A DNA stretch of 64,000 bases from Larkinella bovis (GCF_042655385.1 NZ_JBHSMA010000002.1:682001-746000); one strand, 5' to 3'; positions 43,382 through 52,096 are shown, counted from the first letter of the stretch. Notes: generated from the sequence alone by a model not told the origin. Program-made: numbers and translations.

Positions 43382-45595
43382 CTATTTTCTTTTGGCGGTG
43401 GGTTGCTCGGCGGCTACCTGCATTTCGCGGACCCTCGGAAGCAGGGGGCTGGTGGGATAATCACGAATAAATTCAATTAAAGCCTGCCGGTAAGGATCAA
43501 CGCCCCGAACTTTCCCGATCAGAATGACGCGGAGTAAAGCCATTTTATCCTCGATCAGGCTGCCCGTCAGCGAACTCATGGCGGCTTCGGCCCGGCTGAG
43601 GGCTTCGGTCAGGTTGTTGGCTTTGTACAAGTCGTAAATTTCGGTATACGTCCGATTCGCGGCCGACTCGCCCGTGGCCGTAGGGGTCGCATTGGTACCG
43701 GTTTTTCCAATCTGCCGGGCGTACGACGAGGTTGGGTATTCGGCCAGCAATTTATCCTTCCAGCCCGATGGCCGGTTCAGCTGATCGTTCGACACCATTA
43801 AAAGGTAATAGATTTCCGGCTTAACGGTGGTATTCGGATACCGGTTCAGCAGGGTTTCAAAGGTCGATATGGACTTTTCAGGTTGATTGAACTGGAATTT
43901 ATACAGTTTTCCCAGGTGGTAATACGCATTTTCCAGGCGCTGGTTGGAGCGCTGTAAAGCCTCGGGACTGAACGGAATCGTGGCATACAGCGCATCTTTC
44001 TGGGCTTTGCGTTCAGCCTCTGACAAGGCCGCCGGCACACTCCCTTGCTGGACATTGGGGCTCAAACCCGGAGCGGTTTGGGGAGTGGCATCCGCCTGGG
44101 CGAGTTGCGCCGATGTTTCTTTCTGGCTCCGACGCCAGTTGTCTTCCAATGCCCGGTTTCCCCATTTCTGGGTAAATTCCGCCCGGCCCTGCGTAATCAG
44201 CAGCGGATTATACAAAACCCAGCGTTGGTCGGCCGGAATATCGGAGGTAGTAGCCGGACGGTTGGCTGCCTGAGCCGCAATGGCTTGCGCTTTGGCCAAC
44301 AACTCCTGTTGCTGTTTCAGTTTGCGGTCAATGGCTTCGTTCAGATGGCGGTCGAGAGCGGCCGGATTCAACTGGGCCAGTTTCTGTAAACTGTCTTCCG
44401 TTTGAATCGTCGACTGGTGGTCAACAAACTCATCGAGATAGATTTTCCGGGCGGCCAGGGCTTTGTAATCCGCAGACTGTTGCGGCAACAGAGCCAGAGC
44501 GCTGTCGTAATAGGCCTTGGCGGTGGGGAAATCCTGTACTTTTTCAAAATACAGCTTTCCCATTTCCTGGTAGGTGTACGGGATCTGGGTCGTATTGGTC
44601 GTGGTTTCCCGGATCGATTTTTTCCAGTATTCGATGGCTTTGGGATAGCGACCAGCGCGGGCTTCCAGCAGGCCCATGGTGTAATAAATCTTGTCGCGCA
44701 GATCGTTGTTTTTCCGGTCGTTCAGCATGCGGCTAAACCGTTCGTTGCTGGTTCGTCCTCCCTGAATCGAGTAAATAGTGGCATAAAAGGACTGCTCGTA
44801 GTTCGGACGATTCCGCGCTACTTTCTGGTAGTGGGCGAGGGCCTGCTCCGGTTTTCCAATCAAATCATACATCTGACCGGCAATCAGGTGCAAACGGGCG
44901 GTGCTTTCGCCTTTTTTCAGAAACGGAAAGGTGGCATCCAGCAGAGCCGCCGAAACCGCATATTCCTGCCGTTTCTGATGCAGATAGGCTTTGGTTAGGT
45001 AATAATTCCGGGTATTGACGTTGTTAAGCGGCTGGGCGCGGAGGTATTCCGCGACGCTCAGACCATTAGTATAATCACCGGTTTCGATATACGTCCTCAT
45101 GAGCAGAATCAGCGCTTCATGCTTTTCTTCGTCACTTTCGCCCTTCGTGTTGATGTATTTGAACACCTCAATCGCGTTGGCGTAGTCCTGTCGATACAAC
45201 CGGGCCGTTCCTAACAGAATGTAGCTGTTGTCGAGCCACTTACTATTCTGGTGGCGTTCGGCTACCAGGGAGGCCTTTTTAATGGCGTCTTCCAGTTGCG
45301 CCCTGACCGGTTCCAGCTTGGTCGAATCGAGCGGCAACAAAATCGGTAAAGGCTGGTTGTAATTTTCCTGAAAGGTTTTTAGCCGGTAACGCTCCACTTC
45401 CCGGATGCGGTCGCGGGCAATGACATAGGCGTTATAGTGGGCGTTCAGATCGTGGTAGGCAACCGGTAATTTCTTGCTGCTGTATTGAGAACAGCCACTG
45501 AGCCAGGCGGTTATGATCACCCATAAAAAAACGGGCCGAAACCGGTTCGTGATCGAATCAGAATTGAAATATCGGTTGCAAAACCCGCCTTGCAT
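43382..45595 (-). CDS. TPR-rich lipoprotein, PorW/SprE-like T9SS component
   Basis: 737 residues. A lipoprotein signal (VFLWVIITAWLSGCSQ, Cys about residue 35) is followed by KLPVAYHDLNAHYNAYVIARDRI, which resembles the opening of PorW/SprE proteins. Most of the rest is helical TPR repeats (for example WLDNSYILLGTARLYRQDYANA and AYYHLGKLYKFQFNQPEKSI). PorW/SprE is an outer-membrane lipoprotein that supports T9SS function by linking the core to the translocon. The match is by architecture and the N-terminal block, so the function is probable and not certain. It is divergent from the atp operon. Confidence 0.72.
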   Translation of the reverse strand: MQGGFCNRYFNSDSITNRFRPVFLWVIITAWLSGCSQYSSKKLPVAYHDLNAHYNAYVIARDRIREVERYRLKTFQENYNQPLPILLPLDSTKLEPVRAQLEDAIKKASLVAERHQNSKWLDNSYILLGTARLYRQDYANAIEVFKYINTKGESDEEKHEALILLMRTYIETGDYTNGLSVAEYLRAQPLNNVNTRNYYLTKAYLHQKRQEYAVSAALLDATFPFLKKGESTARLHLIAGQMYDLIGKPEQALAHYQKVARNRPNYEQSFYATIYSIQGGRTSNERFSRMLNDRKNNDLRDKIYYTMGLLEARAGRYPKAIEYWKKSIRETTTNTTQIPYTYQEMGKLYFEKVQDFPTAKAYYDSALALLPQQSADYKALAARKIYLDEFVDHQSTIQTEDSLQKLAQLNPAALDRHLNEAIDRKLKQQQELLAKAQAIAAQAANRPATTSDIPADQRWVLYNPLLITQGRAEFTQKWGNRALEDNWRRSQKETSAQLAQADATPQTAPGLSPNVQQGSVPAALSEAERKAQKDALYATIPFSPEALQRSNQRLENAYYHLGKLYKFQFNQPEKSISTFETLLNRYPNTTVKPEIYYLLMVSNDQLNRPSGWKDKLLAEYPTSSYARQIGKTGTNATPTATGESAANRTYTEIYDLYKANNLTEALSRAEAAMSSLTGSLIEDKMALLRVILIGKVRGVDPYRQALIEFIRDYPTSPLLPRVREMQVAAEQPTAKRK

Positions 45596-45612
45596 GGAAA
45601 GTTGTCAGATTC

Positions 45613-45643
45613 TTGGTAACCGCCGGAAGGCTTTCTACCTTCG
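45613..45643 (+). promoter_or_regulatory. Probable promoter of the atp operon
   Basis: TTGG at 45613-45616 and TACCTTCG at 45636-45643 are separated by 19 bases, close to TTTG-N19-TAnnTTTG. The leader before atpZ (45752) would be about 100 bases. Confidence 0.45.
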
Positions 45644-45751
45644 CGGACGGAACCCACACTAGTAACGTCGTCAGCGCAAAAACCGTATCGAAAGACGGGG
45701 CACTTAGACAAAAATACGAAATTCCTGGCACGAACCCAGAACGTACCGCTT

Positions 45752-46006
45752 ATGAACACGGATAATTCACAACCTGAAGAACCGGAAAACCCGCTCCGGA
45801 AGGCCAGCCGCCGGACCAGTTCGTTCGTTCAGTATTCCGCCATCGGTTTTCAGATGCTGGGAACCATTGGGTTAGGGGTCTGGGGCGGTATCAAGCTGGA
45901 CGAGTGGCAGGAAAACGAAAAACCGATCTGGACGCTGGTGCTGTCGTTGTTTTCCATCGGGGCTTCGCTCTACTTATTTATCCGCAGTTTACCCAAACAA
46001 TCCTGA
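45752..46006 (+). CDS. atpZ: AtpZ/AtpI-like ATP synthase accessory membrane protein
   Basis: 84 residues: a polar N-terminus and two helices (YSAIGFQMLGTIGLGVWGGIK and LVLSLFSIGASLYLFIR), the usual AtpZ hairpin with the conserved GxxGD/E turn (GGIKLDEW). AtpZ/AtpI proteins help assemble the c ring or admit cations. It opens the operon and is separated from the next gene by 1 base. Confidence 0.88.
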   Translation: MNTDNSQPEEPENPLRKASRRTSSFVQYSAIGFQMLGTIGLGVWGGIKLDEWQENEKPIWTLVLSLFSIGASLYLFIRSLPKQS

Positions 46007-46007
46007 T

Positions 46008-46370
46008 ATGCTTCCCAGCCTTGGCCTGACCGTCGTCCTGGCAATTGTATTTTTTGTAGCCGAACAATACGGCGCCGGAGGATGGCTACATCCCTACTGG
46101 AAATACATGCTGATTTTTTTTCTGAGCCTCTCGTTTCTGATTCATCGCCTGATGGGGATTGGTTTTCAGAATAATCGCGAAAAATTTGTGCCGTTTTACA
46201 TGACAACCATTGTAGCCCGCCTGATCCTGGCCCTGGTCTTTGTCGGGGTCTTTGTCGGGCGTGGCGTAACCGGGGTCAAGCTGTTTGTGCTGGACTTTCT
46301 TGCACTATATATATTTTATACTGCCTTTGAAATCTACATTTTGAGTCGTAACTTGCGACGCGGTTTGTGA
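46008..46370 (+). CDS. ATP synthase operon membrane protein (AtpI-like)
   Basis: 120 residues with four membrane helices (LGLTVVLAIVFFVAEQ, YMLIFFLSLSFLIHRLMG, ARLILALVFVGVFVG and FLALYIFYTAFEIYIL). It occupies the position of atpI between atpZ and atpB, with gaps of 1 and 19 bases. The sequence does not carry a strong named motif, so assignment rests on topology and context; it probably assists Fo assembly. Confidence 0.8.
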   Translation: MLPSLGLTVVLAIVFFVAEQYGAGGWLHPYWKYMLIFFLSLSFLIHRLMGIGFQNNREKFVPFYMTTIVARLILALVFVGVFVGRGVTGVKLFVLDFLALYIFYTAFEIYILSRNLRRGL

Positions 46371-46389
46371 TACATACCATTTACTTCAT

Positions 46390-47460
46390 ATGTTTCGTCT
46401 CCTGATTCGTAAGACTTTTTTTAGTATTGTATTGTTTCTGAGTACGTTGGTCGCGGTTCAAGCCCAGCACGACGATCACCACGAGCACGGCGCTACGCAG
46501 GAAAAAGAAAAATTCAATGTGGGCGACATGATCATGCACCACATTAAAGATGATCATGGTTGGGAATTTGCCCACGGGCTGACGCTCCCGTTGCCGGTCA
46601 TTCTGTATACGGCTGATCGGGGCATTGAGGTGTTTTCATCCTCGCATTTTGCCCACGAAACCCACTACAACGGGTACGTCAAAGAACACAACAAGATCTA
46701 CCGCGCCGGGGCCAGTGGCGAGCCTGACAAATCCATTAAAGTATACGATTTCTCGATTACGAAAAACGTGGCTTCCCTGTTGTTGAGCGCCGTTTTACTG
46801 ATCGTTGTATTTTTCTCCGTTCGGAACGGGTACGAAAAGAACAAAGGCAAGGCTCCGAAAGGCTTGCAGTCGTTTCTGGAACCGATCATTCTTTTCGTAC
46901 GCGACGAGATTGCCAAACCCAACATCGGGCCGAAATACGGACGGTATCTGCCTTTCCTGCTGACGCTGTTTTTCTTTATTCTGTTCAATAACCTGCTGGG
47001 CCTGCTGCCGGGTGGGGCCAACCTGACGGGGAACATCGCCATTACGATGACGCTGGCGGTGATTACCTTCCTGATTGTGAACCTGAGCGGAAACAAGCAT
47101 TACTGGGCGCACCTTTTCAAACCGACGGGCGTGCCCGTGGCGCTGCTGCCGATCATGATTCCGGTCGAGATCGTAGGCGTGTTCATGAAACCCTTCTCGC
47201 TGATGGTGCGGTTGTTTGCCAACATTACGGCGGGACACATCATCATCCTGAGTTTGCTGGGTCTGATTTTTATTGCCAAGGATCTGGGCGGTTCGGGCAT
47301 GGGCTGGGGTGTTAGCCCGCTGATCGTCGTGTTTACCCTCTTCATGAACCTGATCGAGTTACTGGTGGCGTTCCTGCAAGCTTTCATCTTTACGCTGCTG
47401 TCGTCGATGTACATCGGTAGCGCGATCGAAGAGCACCATGAAGCCGACCACGGCCATTGA
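46390..47460 (+). CDS. atpB: ATP synthase Fo subunit a
   Basis: 356 residues. A signal-peptide-like N-terminus and a His-rich segment (HDDHHEHG), as usual in Bacteroidota, precede the membrane part. The essential Arg is R274 in SLMVRLFANITAGH; other blocks are FNNLLGLLPGGANLTG and LLIELLVAFLQAFIFTLL. The C-terminus is again His-rich (EEHHEADHGH). It forms the proton half-channels against the c ring. A palindrome occupies the 138-base gap before atpE. Confidence 0.97.
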   Translation: MFRLLIRKTFFSIVLFLSTLVAVQAQHDDHHEHGATQEKEKFNVGDMIMHHIKDDHGWEFAHGLTLPLPVILYTADRGIEVFSSSHFAHETHYNGYVKEHNKIYRAGASGEPDKSIKVYDFSITKNVASLLLSAVLLIVVFFSVRNGYEKNKGKAPKGLQSFLEPIILFVRDEIAKPNIGPKYGRYLPFLLTLFFFILFNNLLGLLPGGANLTGNIAITMTLAVITFLIVNLSGNKHYWAHLFKPTGVPVALLPIMIPVEIVGVFMKPFSLMVRLFANITAGHIIILSLLGLIFIAKDLGGSGMGWGVSPLIVVFTLFMNLIELLVAFLQAFIFTLLSSMYIGSAIEEHHEADHGH

Positions 47461-47465
47461 GTTAA

Positions 47466-47535
47466 AGTTTACGGTTTCCAGTGAATGGGTACGTATCAGA
47501 ACAACCTGAAAACTAAGGACTGAAAACCGTAAACT
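47466..47535 (+). repeat. Palindrome between atpB and atpE (CGGTTTACGGTAT-word family)
   Basis: AGTTTACGGTTTCCAGT (47466-47482) pairs with its inverse at 47519-47535 with one mismatch in 17. It is inside the operon, so it may affect RNA stability or processing between atpB and atpE. Confidence 0.8.
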
Positions 47536-47598
47536 GAGTACCGAATACCGTCTTTTAGTTTGTATTTTTTTGTTTAACCATAAATCTGTTTATCGAGC

Positions 47599-47856
47599 AT
47601 GTTAGCAATGTTGCTCTCAATTCTTTTGGAAGCTACGGGTAGCTTCGCAGTAATGGGTGCCGCTATCGGCGCTGGTCTGGCGGCTATCGGTGCGGGTCTG
47701 GGTATCGGCCGTATCGGTGGTTCTGCGATGGAAGGTATCGCTCGTCAGCCGGAAGCTGCTGCACGGATCCAAACTGCGATGTTGATTATCGCAGCCTTGA
47801 TCGAGGCCGTGGCCCTGTTTGCCGCCGTTATCTGTCTGCTGATCTCGCTGGGTTAA
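47599..47856 (+). CDS. atpE: ATP synthase Fo subunit c
   Basis: 85 residues, two helices. The first has the glycine-rich GAAIGAGLAAIGAGLGIG face, a loop with ARQPE, and the second carries the ion-binding Glu69 in AALIEAVALF. The residue after Glu is Ala, not Thr or Ser, so a proton ring is likely and not a sodium one. It forms the rotating ring. Two hairpins follow in the 158-base gap before atpF. Confidence 0.97.
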   Translation: MLAMLLSILLEATGSFAVMGAAIGAGLAAIGAGLGIGRIGGSAMEGIARQPEAAARIQTAMLIIAALIEAVALFAAVICLLISLG

Positions 47857-47919
47857 TCCGCGACATCCGCATGCGAGTCGCTGACTGCATTAGGCGTCGG
47901 CATCCGACTCAAAAAACCA

Positions 47920-47965
47920 GGATACAGCCCGTTGGTTTGAGCTAGTCAGCCGACGGGCTGTATCC
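47920..47965 (+). promoter_or_regulatory. Strong hairpin between atpE and atpF
   Basis: GGATACAGCCCGT (47920-47932) pairs perfectly with ACGGGCTGTATCC (47953-47965). A smaller GAGTCG/CGACTC stem (47874-47879 with 47905-47910) precedes it. There is no T-run. Such structures could protect the atpE message or partly end transcription, matching the need for many c subunits. Confidence 0.65.
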
Positions 47966-48014
47966 AAATTAAACAGAAATACTACGAATTCATATATCCT
48001 AATTCCATACTACA

Positions 48015-48509
48015 ATGGATCTGCTGATTCCTGATATTGGATTATTATTCTGGATGGTGCTCGTTTTCGGGCTGCTGTTCTTCATCCTGTCAAAATTTGC
48101 CTGGAAGCCGATTACGGAAAGCCTGAAAGAGCGCGAAGACGATATCCAGAAAGCCCTGGATATGGCCGAAAAAACGCGGATCGAGATGGCCAAGCTGCAG
48201 GCCGACAACCAGAAGCTGCTGGCGGAAGCCCGGGCTGAACGGGATGCCATTCTACGGGGTGCCAAAGAAACCGCCGACCGCGTTGTGGCCGAAGCCCGCG
48301 ATAAAGCGACGGAAGAAGGTACGCGCATCATCGAGAAAACCCGCGAAGAAATGCAGACGGAGCGCCTGGCAATGGTGGCTCAGGTCAAGCGCGAAGTCAT
48401 TGACCTGTCGCTGGAAATTGCTGAAAAAGTGCTGCGGAAAGAACTGAGCGATAAAAAATCGCAGGAAGAACTGGTGAAAAGTCTGGTTGCAGACGCGCGA
48501 TTGAATTAA
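48015..48509 (+). CDS. atpF: ATP synthase Fo subunit b
   Basis: 164 residues: one N-terminal membrane helix (IGLLFWMVLVFGLLFFILSKFAW) and a long charged helix typical of the peripheral stalk (LAEARAERDAILRGAKETAD, VKREVIDLSLEIAEKVLRKEL). It dimerises and holds F1 static through subunit delta. The gene follows atpE after a hairpin-containing gap and precedes atpH by 78 bases. Confidence 0.96.
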   Translation: MDLLIPDIGLLFWMVLVFGLLFFILSKFAWKPITESLKEREDDIQKALDMAEKTRIEMAKLQADNQKLLAEARAERDAILRGAKETADRVVAEARDKATEEGTRIIEKTREEMQTERLAMVAQVKREVIDLSLEIAEKVLRKELSDKKSQEELVKSLVADARLN

Positions 48510-48587
48510 GAATGAAGCGTTAAACGTTACGAGTTTGGTACGTCCGTAAACTCTTAATTCTTAACGCTTAACTCATTACTCTCAAAG
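48510..48587 (+). repeat. Palindromic repeat between atpF and atpH (TTAAGAGT-word family)
   Basis: Left arm words AAGCGTTAA...TTACGAGTTT and right arm AAACTCTTAATTCTTAACGCTT pair imperfectly over most of the 78-base gap. It is the same word family as at 8152, 11850 and 26115. Confidence 0.65.
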
Positions 48588-49124
48588 ATGGCAGAGTCTA
48601 CCGTTGCGTTCCGATACGCGAAATCCCTCATTGACCTGGCTCAGGAAAAGCAAAAGGTCGAGGAAGTATATAAAGATATGTCGTTTTTTCGGCAAGTAGT
48701 CGGTCAGAACCGCGACCTGATGCTGGCGCTGAAAAGCCCGATTTTACGGCACGAGAAAAAGCTGGCCGTGTTGCGGGCGGTTTTTGAAAAACGGGTCGAT
48801 CCGTTATCTTTTTCGATCTTCAATATCATTTCGAAGAAGAACCGGGAGGGCATCATGGACATCATTGCGGACGAGTTTGTCCGGCAATACAATGACCTGA
48901 AAGGCATTCAGAAAGTACAGGTCATCACGACGGTACCCCTGACTGACGAACTCCGGAAACAATTCATCGACATCGTTGCCAAAGCGACCGGCAAACAAAT
49001 CGAACTGGAAGAAAAAACGGATCCGAACCTGATCGGCGGTTATATTCTCCGCGTTGGTGATCGCCAGATCGATGCCTCGATCCGGAGCCAGTTGGCTGAA
49101 CTCCGGTTGGGCTTTCTGAATTAA
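48588..49124 (+). CDS. atpH: ATP synthase F1 subunit delta
   Basis: 178 residues in the OSCP/delta fold: VAFRYAKSLIDLAQE at the N-terminus and the conserved C-terminal block GGYILRVGDRQIDASIRSQLAELR. It joins the b stalk to the alpha3beta3 head. The alpha and gamma genes that usually follow are absent: a 13-bp-stem terminator and a primase-like gene come next, so the remaining F1 genes must lie elsewhere. Confidence 0.96.
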   Translation: MAESTVAFRYAKSLIDLAQEKQKVEEVYKDMSFFRQVVGQNRDLMLALKSPILRHEKKLAVLRAVFEKRVDPLSFSIFNIISKKNREGIMDIIADEFVRQYNDLKGIQKVQVITTVPLTDELRKQFIDIVAKATGKQIELEEKTDPNLIGGYILRVGDRQIDASIRSQLAELRLGFLN

Positions 49125-49140
49125 TCGAATCGATTTGCAG

Positions 49141-49197
49141 AGAGAGACCAGCGAGGAAAGGGACAACCGTTTTCTCCGCTGGTCTCTCTTCTTTTTA
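49141..49197 (+). terminator. Terminator of the atp operon
   Basis: AGAGAGACCAGCG (49141-49153) pairs perfectly with CGCTGGTCTCTCT (49177-49189) and is followed by a T-rich tail (tctttttaaac). It lies 16 bases after the atpH stop. Confidence 0.85.
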
Positions 49198-49265
49198 AAC
49201 GAAACCTGTAAGGTCTTTGAGGCTTACAGGTTTTTTTGTTATCATGCCTGGCAAAAGCCCGTTGA

Positions 49266-50324
49266 ATGGATTTATTGGCGCAAACCCGAGCAATCGACAT
49301 TATCCGCCTGGTGGCGGACTTGGGCTATGTTTTGCAGGAAAACCGCAAGATTATCTGCCCATTTCATGCCGAAAAAACACCTTCGCTGGTGGTCTATCCC
49401 CAGACCAATTCGTACCACTGTTTTGGCTGTGGCCGCCACGGTGATGTGATTCATTTCTATGCCGGTGTGGCCAATCTGGAGTATACGGGGGCTATGCACG
49501 AACTGGCCTTCAATTATTTGCCGGATTACAAACCGGAACTCTACAAGCGCGGCCATCTGAAAAAAATCCAGGCCGCTGGCCCGGTAAAACCGGAGAAGAT
49601 GGCATTGCCGTCGGATACAAATGCCTATGTCTACAAACCCCTGCACAGTGCTATTTACGAAGATTTCCAGCGCGTTTGTGAGACGCAACCCGCCGGTCCG
49701 GTCCATGAAGACGCCCGGAAGTACCTGACGGAACGCGGTTTTTCGGAGTCGACCTTACGCCGGTTTCGCATCCTTACGGTCAACGATTACCAGACGGCCC
49801 AGGCTCACCTGCGGAGAACCTATAATCTGCTGGATTTGCAGGAATGCGGCCTGTTCAACGAAAAAGGGAACCTGATTTTTTACCGCCATCCCATCGTGAT
49901 TCCCTATTTCCGGAAGGGGCGCATCGTCTTTTTGCAGGGCCGGGTCATCGGCCAGCCGACCGAAACGGTTTCGCGCTACCAGTTTCTGAGCGGGGTGCCG
50001 GTCGAGTTGTTCAATGCGGATGTGATGGATGTCCTCAAAACCGGCCGGACGTTGTATGTTACCGAAGGAGCTTTTGATTGCATGACGCTCATGCAGGAAG
50101 GGATGCCCGCCGTCAGTCTGGGTAGCGCGACGATGTTCAAACGGGAGTGGATGAAATTATTTCGCCGGTTCGAAATCTGCTTTTACTTCGACAATGACGC
50201 GGCCGGTCAGAAAGCCGCCCGCGACTACAGTGAACTGTTCAGCCACTACCGGATCTCAACCCACGTCAAAATGGTGAAAGCAGGCTACAAAGACGTAAAT
50301 GACTATTTTTCGAAGCGGGAATGA
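49266..50324 (+). CDS. DnaG-like primase lacking the helicase-binding domain
   Basis: 352 residues, about half the size of DnaG. The CHC2 zinc motif is C31, H34, C52, C55 (IICPFHAEKTPS...HCFGCGRHGD). A middle RNA-polymerase-like part includes IPYFRKGRIVFLQGRVIG. The TOPRIM fold has E267 in VTEGAFDC and DND at 309-311 in FYFDNDAAGQKA. The primase core thus seems intact but the C-terminal DnaB-interaction domain is missing. It could prime independently, serve repair, or come from a plasmid or phage. The neighbours are not mobile genes. The next gene, GNAT, converges 3 bases beyond its stop. Confidence 0.88.
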   Translation: MDLLAQTRAIDIIRLVADLGYVLQENRKIICPFHAEKTPSLVVYPQTNSYHCFGCGRHGDVIHFYAGVANLEYTGAMHELAFNYLPDYKPELYKRGHLKKIQAAGPVKPEKMALPSDTNAYVYKPLHSAIYEDFQRVCETQPAGPVHEDARKYLTERGFSESTLRRFRILTVNDYQTAQAHLRRTYNLLDLQECGLFNEKGNLIFYRHPIVIPYFRKGRIVFLQGRVIGQPTETVSRYQFLSGVPVELFNADVMDVLKTGRTLYVTEGAFDCMTLMQEGMPAVSLGSATMFKREWMKLFRRFEICFYFDNDAAGQKAARDYSELFSHYRISTHVKMVKAGYKDVNDYFSKRE

Positions 50325-50327
50325 AGG

Positions 50328-50768
50328 TTATTGAAATTCCTTCACAAACTTGAAATGCGACGGCCGGAAGGTCAGTTGCTGGTAAAACCGGTGGGTGTTT
50401 GTTCGTTTTTGATTGGCTGTTACTTCCAGGTTGACAAAACCGTGCGCTTCCGCGAGTTCTTCCAGCGCGGCCACCAACTGCCGGCCAATTTGCTGGTTCC
50501 GGTATTCAGGCATGACGTATAACTCCTGAATTTCACCGACTTTACCCGTGTGGTGCAGCAGGTACTGAACGTGGCAGCTGATGAACCCAACCACGTCACC
50601 GTCCACTTCGGCAACCAGGTAATGGACGCGCCGGTCAGTGAGGTTTTTCTGGAAAACCGCCCGGAAAGCAACGGCATTCAGTTGACATTCTTCCAATTCA
50701 CAAATAAACCGGTAAAGTGTCGCAACATCCTGATGATCAGCCGGACGGATGTGGGCAGTAATGTTCAT
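50328..50768 (-). CDS. GNAT family N-acetyltransferase
   Basis: 146 residues from the ATG at 50768 (MNITAHIRPADHQDVATLYRF); the frame is open 37 residues further upstream but without family match. Motif A is seen in VGEIQELYVMPEYRNQQIGRQLV, with the acetyl-CoA pyrophosphate loop QQIGRQ. The end segment LEVTANQKRTNTHRFYQQ matches motif B. It acetylates an unknown amine. Convergent with the primase gene; its start is near the divergent lipoprotein gene at 50852. Confidence 0.88.
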   Translation of the reverse strand: MNITAHIRPADHQDVATLYRFICELEECQLNAVAFRAVFQKNLTDRRVHYLVAEVDGDVVGFISCHVQYLLHHTGKVGEIQELYVMPEYRNQQIGRQLVAALEELAEAHGFVNLEVTANQKRTNTHRFYQQLTFRPSHFKFVKEFQ

Positions 50769-50851
50769 GTCGGATAAAGATTCGTAGGGTTTTCGGGAAG
50801 TGGCTAAGATGTGGTTAAATTTCGGGAAATTCTGATGAATCCTAAACCAAG

Positions 50852-52096
50852 ATGAAGAAAAAATTAAACCAATGGGCAATTTTACTCATTCTGGCGGGTG
50901 TCATGGCCTGCCAGTCCAACTCCTCAAAAAACACCGACAAAACCACTTCTACTGAATCAACCCCAACCAACATGTTTGCTTCTGACGCAGCTTTTCTCCA
51001 GAAATACCACCCCGATTTAGTTACCCTGAAAGACGGCTCGGCCGAAGTACTGATCTGTCCGGCTTATCAGGGGCGCATCATGACCAGTACCGCCGACGGC
51101 CAAACGAGCTACGGCTGGATCAACCGGGAATTGATCGAATCGGGCAAACGGGTGCCGCATATGAATGCTTTCGGGGGTGAAGACCGGTTCTGGCTTGGGC
51201 CGGAAGGCGGGCAATTTGCCATTTATTTTAAACCGGGGGCAGAATTCAACGGCGACAACTGGCAGACGCCCGCGCCCATCGACTCCGAACCGTTTACGCT
51301 GGTTTCGAAGGACGATCGGTCGGCCCGGTTTTCGAAAGAGTTTGAGTTAACCAATTACTCCGGAGCAAAATTCAGCGTGGGCGTTGAACGGGACGTTCAC
51401 CTCCTGGGGGGTGAGCAGATTCGGCAGACGCTGGGCGAAATTGACCTGCCGTCGAACGATTCGCTGAAAATGGTCGGGGTCGAATCCGTCAATACGCTGA
51501 TCAACAAAGGCCAAAACCCGTGGACGAAAGAGAAAGGCTTGCTGTCGATCTGGATTTTGGGTATGTACAACGCTTCGCCGGAAGCTACCATCGTGGTTCC
51601 GTTTCAACCCGGCCAGGGACCGGCCATTAACGACAGCTATTTTGGGAAAGTACCCGCTTCGCGGCTGATCCAGAAAGACAGCGTGGCTTTTTTCCGGGCC
51701 GATGCCAACGAACGGGGTAAAATCGGCGTGCCGCCCGCCCGCGCCAAAAACCGCCTGGGTAGCTACGATCCCGGTTCGCAGACGCTAACGCTGGTGCTGT
51801 TTACGTTCAATCCCGCCAATCGGGACTACGTGAATTCGGCCTGGGAAATTCAGAAAGAGCCGTACGCGGGCGATGTGGCCAACTCCTACAACGATGGCCC
51901 GATGAAACCGGGTCAGCCGCAGATGGGTAAATTTTACGAACTGGAAAGCTCGTCGCCCGCAGCCGCCTTGCAACCCGGCGGTCGGCTGACACATACGCAC
52001 ACGACCTTACACATTCAGGGCGACGACGCGCAGTTGGATAAAATAGCCCGGCAGTGGCTGGGGGTTTCGCTGGAAGAAATCGTGAACGCGTTCTAA
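50852..52096 (+). CDS. DUF6786-type lipoprotein
   Basis: 414 residues. A lipoprotein signal (LILAGVMACQS) leads to a beta-rich domain: LICPAYQGRIMTSTADG, HMNAFGGEDRFWLGPEGGQF, LLSIWILGMYNASPE and a C-terminal THTHTTLHIQGD. The GGEDRFWLGPEGGQ block and overall pattern suggest an aldose-epimerase-like sugar-binding fold, and I recognise the family as DUF6786 from memory, without a search. It may bind or process a glycan at the cell surface. It converges on the ApnL-like gene. Confidence 0.75.
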   Translation: MKKKLNQWAILLILAGVMACQSNSSKNTDKTTSTESTPTNMFASDAAFLQKYHPDLVTLKDGSAEVLICPAYQGRIMTSTADGQTSYGWINRELIESGKRVPHMNAFGGEDRFWLGPEGGQFAIYFKPGAEFNGDNWQTPAPIDSEPFTLVSKDDRSARFSKEFELTNYSGAKFSVGVERDVHLLGGEQIRQTLGEIDLPSNDSLKMVGVESVNTLINKGQNPWTKEKGLLSIWILGMYNASPEATIVVPFQPGQGPAINDSYFGKVPASRLIQKDSVAFFRADANERGKIGVPPARAKNRLGSYDPGSQTLTLVLFTFNPANRDYVNSAWEIQKEPYAGDVANSYNDGPMKPGQPQMGKFYELESSSPAAALQPGGRLTHTHTTLHIQGDDAQLDKIARQWLGVSLEEIVNAF

